Below, piece by piece: positions 59,749 to 64,000 of a DNA stretch of 64,000 nt. The translations under genes and the position numbers were made by a program. The DNA comes from CAVQBC01 sp963848415 (GTDB lineage: Bacteria; Actinomycetota; Thermoleophilia; Solirubrobacterales; Solirubrobacteraceae), in contig CAWKDN010000001.1 of assembly GCA_963848415.1 (NCBI GenBank), positions 3,038,001-3,102,000 on the forward strand, read 5' to 3'. Position 1 is the first letter of the stretch, and each line of letters opens with the position of its first letter. The notes beneath the pieces are model-generated. The model did not search any database. It had not been told where the DNA came from and was given only the letters and a program-made list of their open reading frames with translations.

Positions 59749-61624
59749 GTGATGGGGATGTCCCTGGTGCCGCCGGTTCGTGAACGGCGTCGTCGTCCGA
59801 GGCTCGGTGCCGTCCTCGGCGCGGTGCTCGTGGTCATGGGGCTGATGGCGCCCGCGGCGGCCGCTCAGCTTCCGAACCCGAACGATCCGCGCGTCGGGCT
59901 CGCACCCGGGTTCGAGAATCCCGGCGTGGCCCAGCAGGGCGTCGAGCTGCTCAAGAACCTCCCCAAGCCGCCCGGCTTCATCGATCCGGCGAACCCCGGC
60001 AACTTCGGCTTCCTGAACTCGGATCTGGCCTTCCAGGGCGACTACGCCTTCGTCGGCAACTTCAACGGCTACAACATCTACGACGTCTCGAACCCGTCGG
60101 CCCCGGTGCTGCGCACGTCCGTGGTCTGCCCGGGCGGCCAGGGCGACGTCTCGGTCTATCGCAACCTCCTGTTCATGTCGGTGGAGGAGACGCGCGCGAA
60201 GAAGGACTGCACCTCGGAGCCCGCGGCGGACGCCGGACGACCCGCTTCCGCGGCGTCCGCATCTTCGACATCAGCAACATCGACAACCCGGTGCAGGTGG
60301 GCGGCGTGCAGACCTGCCGCGGCTCGCACACCCACACGCTGGTCCCCGACAAGTACGACCGCGACAACGTCTACATCTACGTCCAGGGCACCGCGGGCGT
60401 CCGGCCACCCGAGCGAGCTGGCGGGCTGCGAGGGCCAACAACACCGACGCCGCCGACCGGACGCCGACCCGGCGCGGTGGCGGATCGAGGTCATCAAGGT
60501 CCCGGTCGCGGCGCCCGAGGACGCGGCGATCGTGAACGAGCCGCGGCTGTTCACGGGATCCGGCGACCGGAGCGATCAACGGGCTCCAGAACGCCCCGCA
60601 GACGCCGCTGCACCCCTGCGCGTCGGCGACGCCGCCATGCGGGCCGGGCACCGGCCCCACCGGTGGCGCCACTTGGTCGCCGACGCCGATCACCGACGCG
60701 TGCCACGACATCACGGTGTATCCGAAGTACGAGATCGCGGCCGGCGCGTGCGAGGGCAACGGCCTCCTGATCGACATCAGCAACCCCGCCGACCCCAAGC
60801 GGATCGACGCCGTCGCCGACCCGAACTACGCCTACTGGCACGGCGCGACGTTCTCCAACGACGGCAAGACGGTCGTGTTCACCGACGAGTGGGGCGGCGG
60901 CACGCAGCCGCGCTGCCGCACGAACGACCAGCTCGCCTGGGGCGGCAACTCGATCTACGACATCGTCGGCGGCAAGCTGCGGTTCCGCAGCTACTACAAG
61001 ATCCCGCCCGTCCAGACCGAACAGGAGAACTGCGTCAGCCACATCCCGTCGCTGATCCCGGTTCCCGGCCGCGACATCTTCGTCCAGGCCTGGTACCAGG
61101 GCGGCGCCTCGGTGGTCGACTTCACCGACTCCTCCAAGCCGGTGGAGATCGGCTACTACGACCGCGGCCCGATCAGCTCGACCGCGCTCGTGCTGGGCGG
61201 CCTGTGGTCGACCTACTGGTACAACGGCGAGACCTTCGGCTCGGAGCTCGCCCGCGGCTTCGACGTCTACGGCCTCACCCCGACCCAGTACCTGTCGGAG
61301 AACGAGATCGAGGCGGCCCGCGAGGTCCAGCTCAAGCGCCTCAACGTCCAGAACCAGGACAAGATCACCTGGGACCCGAGCTTCGCGGTGGTGCGGTCCT
61401 ACGCCGACCAGCTGGAGCGGGCCGGCAAGATCGACCGCTGGACGCTCGCCAGCGTGCGCCGGCTGGTCAACGTCGCCGAGCGGTTCAACGACCGCGGCGA
61501 CGGGCGGGCGGCGAAGATCACGTTGAAGGCAGCAGCGCGGCTGCTGCGGCGCAACTACCGCTACGACGAGCTGCGCGAGGCAGTGCTCGACCTGGCCTAC
61601 TCGCTGCCGCGGAAGCGGTGGTGA
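59749..61624 (+). CDS. Secreted LVIVD-repeat (beta-propeller) protein, several frameshifts
   Basis: GTG 59749 or ATG 59752 begins a signal (GAVLVVMGLMAPAAAA region). Blades: YAFVGNFNGYNIYDVSNPSA, FRGVRIFDISNIDNPVQVGG, LLIDISNPADPKRIDAVADP and GASVVDFTDSSKPVEIGYYD. His-rich CRGSHTHT and NYAYWHGATFSNDGKTVVFT and DEWGGG may bind metal. Indels are needed near 60232, 60415, 60440 and 60560, where the frame passes through all three phases; the last 300 residues are clean. About 625 residues. The C-terminal helical tail (about 520-625) is absent from the paralogue at 45.8 kb. Confidence 0.8.
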
Positions 61625-61628
61625 GCGG

Positions 61629-62231
61629 CTAGGGCGCCGGACGCCCGGACGCGACGCGCCCGCGTCGCGTCCGGGCGACGTAGGCGGCCGCGACGGCGCC
61701 GAGCGCGAGCGCCCCGAGGCCGAGCAGCAGCGGCGTGCCGGCGCCGTCGAGCGCCCCGTCGGTCAGCACGGCGTGGCCGAACCCGAGCGCGATCACGAGC
61801 ACCGCCAGGAAGGCGTGCAGGATGCGCCAGCTCGCCGCGCTGATCGGCAGCCGCCGGCGGAACACGCCGAGCGCGACGACGGCTATGAGCGCGATCGTCG
61901 CGATCAAGCGCCATCCGCGCCCTGCGTCGGCCCGTCCGGGGACATGGCGAACAGCGCGTCGTCGGGCGCGACGACGAACAGCCCGATGACGTGAGCCAGG
62001 ACGAGCGCGAGCGCGATCCCGCCCAGCAGCCGGTGGGCGGAGATTCGGCCCGCGGCTGGCCAGCAGCGGCTGCAGCACGAGCGCCGACACGGCGAGCGCG
62101 CCCGCCGCGGTCGAGAGCCACAGCGCGGTGGGCGCGGCCTCGAGGTGGACGTCGGTCAGGGCGATCAGCGCGGGCGCGGCCACGACGACCGCGACGCCGG
62201 CCCAGAGCGCGATCCGCCCGGCCTCACCCAC
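61629..62231 (-). CDS. Ferric-reductase-like transmembrane protein, two frameshifts
   Basis: Membrane helices are spread over two frames: GRIALWAGVAVVVAAPALIA, LSTAAGALAVSALVLQPLLA, then shifted HRLLGGIALALVLAHVIGLF, back to LIATIALIAVVALGVFRRRL, WRILHAFLAVLVIALGFGHA and LLLGLGALALGAVAAAYVAR. His residues in HRLLGG, LAHVIG, WRILHA and GFGHA are placed like the bis-heme ligands of ferric reductase/cytochrome b561-type proteins. About 200 residues. GTG 62231 overlaps the stop of the dioxygenase-like gene by eight bases. Confidence 0.72.
   Translation of the reverse strand: MGEAGRIALWAGVAVVVAAPALIALTDVHLEAAPTALWLSTAAGALAVSALVLQPLLASRGPNLRPPAAGRDRARARPGSRHRAVRRRARRRAVRHVPGRADAGRGWRLIATIALIAVVALGVFRRRLPISAASWRILHAFLAVLVIALGFGHAVLTDGALDGAGTPLLLGLGALALGAVAAAYVARTRRGRVASGRPAP
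61642..61677. terminator. Long perfect hairpin at the convergence of two genes
   Basis: A 17-bp perfect stem (61642-61658 with 61661-61677) with a two-base loop starts 18 bp after the LVIVD gene stop and lies inside the 3' coding end of the ferric-reductase-like gene. It could terminate the plus-strand transcript. Confidence 0.6.
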
Positions 62232-62826
62232 GCTTGGCGAGCGTGAGGTCGACGACCGCGCGCTTGTCGTCGAGGTCGACGACGCGGCGGATGAAGACCT
62301 CGCGATAGCCGGGGTCGTCGAAGCCGACGTGGATGTTGGGCTCGCCGAACTGGGGCACGGTCTTCGCCGTCTCGATCCGGTAGCGGCCGTTCTCGTCGGT
62401 CCGGACGCTCGCGCGGTTGTCCTGCTCGCCGCCGGTCTCGGTCGCGAGCCACACCTGCACGCGCACGTCGTCGAGCGGGCGGCAGCCGCGGGCGGAGCGG
62501 ACCAGCCCGGTGATGACGAAGCCCTGCCCGAGCGACTCGGCCCGCGGGGCGCCGGGGATGTAGTTGTTGGTGCCGCCGGGGTTGCTCTCGGTCGCCTCGC
62601 AGTTGCGCGGCTCGGGCGTCGGCTCGCTCGCGAGCCGGTCGGCGTCGGAGTCGGGGGCGGGCGCCGGCGTGCTCTCGGCGAGCGGCTCGCTCCCGTCGTC
62701 GCCGACGTTGACCGCGCCGGTGCCCGACATCTCGCTGGTCACCAGCGCGATCGCGACCCCGCCGGTGATCAGCGCGATCACCAGGCCCAGCAGCCACGGG
62801 CGGCGCGGGCGGTCGGGCGAGGCCAT
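62224..62826 (-). CDS. Membrane-anchored intradiol-dioxygenase-like (prealbumin-fold) protein
   Basis: 200 residues. One N-terminal helix (about 11-29, WLLGLVIALITGGVAIALVT), an acidic/Pro spacer, then a domain like intradiol ring-cleavage dioxygenases: NNYIPGAPRAESLGQGFVIT, CRPLDDVRVQVWLATETGG, ASVRTDENGRYRIET and PNIHVGFDDPGY. The fold matches, but only one of the two usual Fe-binding His (here in PNIHV) is apparent, so catalysis is doubtful. Pairs with the ferric-reductase-like gene downstream, perhaps as an extracytoplasmic redox or catechol-binding unit. Confidence 0.78.
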   Translation of the reverse strand: MASPDRPRRPWLLGLVIALITGGVAIALVTSEMSGTGAVNVGDDGSEPLAESTPAPAPDSDADRLASEPTPEPRNCEATESNPGGTNNYIPGAPRAESLGQGFVITGLVRSARGCRPLDDVRVQVWLATETGGEQDNRASVRTDENGRYRIETAKTVPQFGEPNIHVGFDDPGYREVFIRRVVDLDDKRAVVDLTLAKRG

Positions 62827-62830
62827 ACGT

Positions 62831-62935
62831 TCAAGGTAGCGGCGGCAATTCGCCCGGCAGGCCGAAGCGCCCGAACAGCTCGGGTGCCATGAACGCCGTC
62901 ATCGCGGCGATCTGCTCGCCAGCGCGCTGCCCCAT
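62831..62935 (-). pseudogene. C-terminal remnant of a sigma factor SnoaL domain
   Basis: A 34-codon frame reads GEQIAAMTAFMAPELFGRFG then LPGELPPLP and stop. It matches the end of SnoaL-tailed sigma factors such as the one at 56953 (there ITAVTAFHARADLARFGLP). The rest of the gene is absent: DNA to the right, with a stop immediately upstream in frame, belongs to a lower-GC membrane-protein gene. The join marks a deletion or insertion boundary at about 62940. Confidence 0.6.
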
Positions 62936-62944
62936 TGACCGGCC

Positions 62945-63598
62945 TCAGCCGGCGCCAAACAGCCACATCACCACGAAGAGCACAGTGCAGACGACAGTGA
63001 TGAACGCGGCCATGTAGGCGGCCAACACGATCACGACCGTGAGGACCCACGCGGCCATCGTAAGGATCATCGCGCCCAGGTAGACGGGTATCGCGAGAAT
63101 CGGCAGAACAGGATCAACGAGGCGCGGCACCAGGAGCAGCGGGCGATGCGGTCTCATCCACGCCCGTGTAGCGGACGGCTCGGCTTCGAGCTCCGCGGCG
63201 TCGGCGCGTCGCTGTCGCTCGGTGTCGATGCGCTCAAACCAGCGCCAAAGCTTCTCGGACCGCTCGTCGTCCGCTTCGTACGCCACGGCGGCGTCGTAGT
63301 AGCGCTCGTGCTTGCGCAGCAGCTTCTCGTCGGACCACTTCGCGACCTGCTCGCCAGTGACTTTGGGCAGCGCGTCGGCTGGCTGTTTCTCAGGAAACCG
63401 AGTGGGGTTGCGATCTCGGGTCGATGGCTTGGGCTTGGTCCGGCGGGATCGCAAGCTCTCGACCAACACGAGCGTTCCGAATCCGCCTGTGGCTTCCCGA
63501 TGGAGGGCTCGGGCCTCAGCGATCGCCTCGTCGCGTGAGCGCTCTCTCACGTTGTACGTGCACGGCGGGTCGGGTGGCGTCTGGAGGACGATGAGCAT
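62945..63598 (-). CDS. Membrane protein of unknown function, lower GC
   Basis: 217 residues. A polar, Lys/Arg/Glu-rich N-terminal half (KVTGEQVAKWSDEKLLRKHE) is followed by two or three membrane helices at the C-terminus (about 150-215, LVDPVLPILAIPVYLGAMIL and VLTVVIVLAAYMAAFITVV, ending MWLFGAG). The N-terminal part has RERSRDEAIAEARALHREA, an amphipathic helix. GC and codon bias are lower than the flanks and both neighbours are truncated, which suggests acquired DNA. No family recognised. Confidence 0.7.
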   Translation of the reverse strand: MLIVLQTPPDPPCTYNVRERSRDEAIAEARALHREATGGFGTLVLVESLRSRRTKPKPSTRDRNPTRFPEKQPADALPKVTGEQVAKWSDEKLLRKHERYYDAAVAYEADDERSEKLWRWFERIDTERQRRADAAELEAEPSATRAWMRPHRPLLLVPRLVDPVLPILAIPVYLGAMILTMAAWVLTVVIVLAAYMAAFITVVCTVLFVVMWLFGAG

Positions 63599-64000
63599 GA
63601 TCAGGAGAAGGCCTGGCCGAGGCGGGTGTCAGCGCGCCAACCGAAGTCTGATGCCCAGTCTCTCGCCGTGCGACGGTTCTGACACTGGGGGCGTCGCGGA
63701 CGCATCGCTCGCCGGCCGCGCGCGGCCCTGCGCTCACGGGCAGCTTCGTCGCGTCGATCGCCGTCCACGCCGGCCGGAAGCCCAGCCGCGCGTAGAGCTC
63801 CTTCGGGCGATCCTCGTCGTCGGCGACGATCCACAGGTCGCGGACGTCGCCGGCCGCCCGGATCGCCGCCGAGGTCAGCGCCGTGCCGCGCCCGCCGCCG
63901 CGGTGGTCGGGGTGGACGTAGACCTGCGTGATCTCGGCGCCCGCGCCGTCGCGCTCGAGGTGGGCGAAGGAGATCGGCCGGCCGCCGTCGTGCTGGGCGA
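63516..64000 (-). CDS. GNAT-family N-acetyltransferase, 5' end beyond the window
   Basis: From the right edge the frame reads RPISFAHLERDGAGAEITQV then YVHPDHRGGGRGTALTSAAI, the acetyl-CoA loop HRGGGRGTAL of GNAT enzymes, and LYARLGFRPAWTAID, the usual final strand. The domain should stop shortly after (near 63740), but the frame stays open to 63516 through sequence that looks non-coding and overlaps the next gene by 83 bases. The natural stop is probably lost or hidden by an indel. The substrate is unknown. Confidence 0.8.
   Translation of the reverse strand, partial: AQHDGGRPISFAHLERDGAGAEITQVYVHPDHRGGGRGTALTSAAIRAAGDVRDLWIVADDEDRPKELYARLGFRPAWTAIDATKLPVSAGPRAAGERCVRDAPSVRTVARRETGHQTSVGALTPASARPSPDHAHRPPDATRPAVHVQRERALTRRGDR

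Noticed and set aside
1..64000. CRISPR array, tRNA, rRNA, insertion sequence or prophage
   Set aside because: No regularly spaced repeats, cloverleaf or rRNA sequence, transposase or phage structural gene was recognised on either strand.

Overview
The window is 64 kb of very GC-rich DNA with almost exclusively G/C third codon positions. The gene content (actinobacterial-type LigB ligase, SARP/BTAD and LuxR-type ATPase regulators, PASTA and PknB proteins, ECF sigma factors with SnoaL tails, a CGAAC-N4-GTTCG SOS box) points to a soil actinobacterium, most likely of the Thermoleophilia/Solirubrobacterales type. The lineage is an inference; no rRNA or tRNA gene is present to confirm it.

Layout. 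0-3.6 kb: a clipped membrane protein, a large FtsH-like AAA protease and a MarR regulator whose 5' end sits on a rearrangement scar. 3.6-10.5 kb: PASTA lipoprotein, Ser/Thr kinase with an NTF2-like extracellular domain, SnoaL protein, GH3 glycosidase and a secreted multidomain PIG-L deacetylase, closed by a strong terminator. 10.5-13.9 kb: two-subunit GMC dehydrogenase, divergent IclR regulator, VOC protein. 13.9-18 kb: LigB and glycolate oxidase GlcDF. 18-23.9 kb: FAD oxidoreductase and BTAD/AAA/TPR regulator. 24-26.5 kb: an ECF sigma factor among small secreted or cell-wall proteins with similar leaders. 26.5-28 kb: redoxin, STAS protein, truncated globin. 28-32.5 kb: PPK2, EutA and a fused EutB-EutC ethanolamine ammonia-lyase. 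32.5-36.8 kb: orphan antitoxin, then the metY / CoA-binding / metX operon with a divergent LysR. 36.8-40.9 kb: lipoprotein, TatA with a Tat-exported ferritin-like protein, YccF, SOS-controlled DinB, and a VapBC-like pair. 40.9-45.7 kb: cupin, LuxR ATPase regulator and secreted proteins, heavily frame-broken. 45.7-50.3 kb: LVIVD protein, zinc-ribbon protein, amidohydrolase, uracil-DNA glycosylase. 50.4-54.8 kb: an intracellular S8 protease beside a free-standing protein resembling its own N-terminal domain, then VOC, MFS exporter and LacI regulator around a large operator. 54.8-64 kb: pentapeptide protein, MFS exporter with an ECF/SnoaL sigma factor, DUF305 lipoprotein, a second LVIVD protein, a ferric-reductase-like/dioxygenase-like pair, a sigma-factor remnant, a lower-GC membrane protein and a clipped GNAT.

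Two themes stand out. First, many genes are broken by isolated single-base indels, mostly +1 insertions between 13 and 31 kb, while the protein on both sides is intact; this looks more like residual assembly error than gene decay, so those genes are annotated as single loci. Second, the most novel-looking arrangement is the S8 protease/stand-alone propeptide pair (50.4-52.0 kb); the eutA-eutBC fusion locus and the ECF cluster with shared leaders come next.
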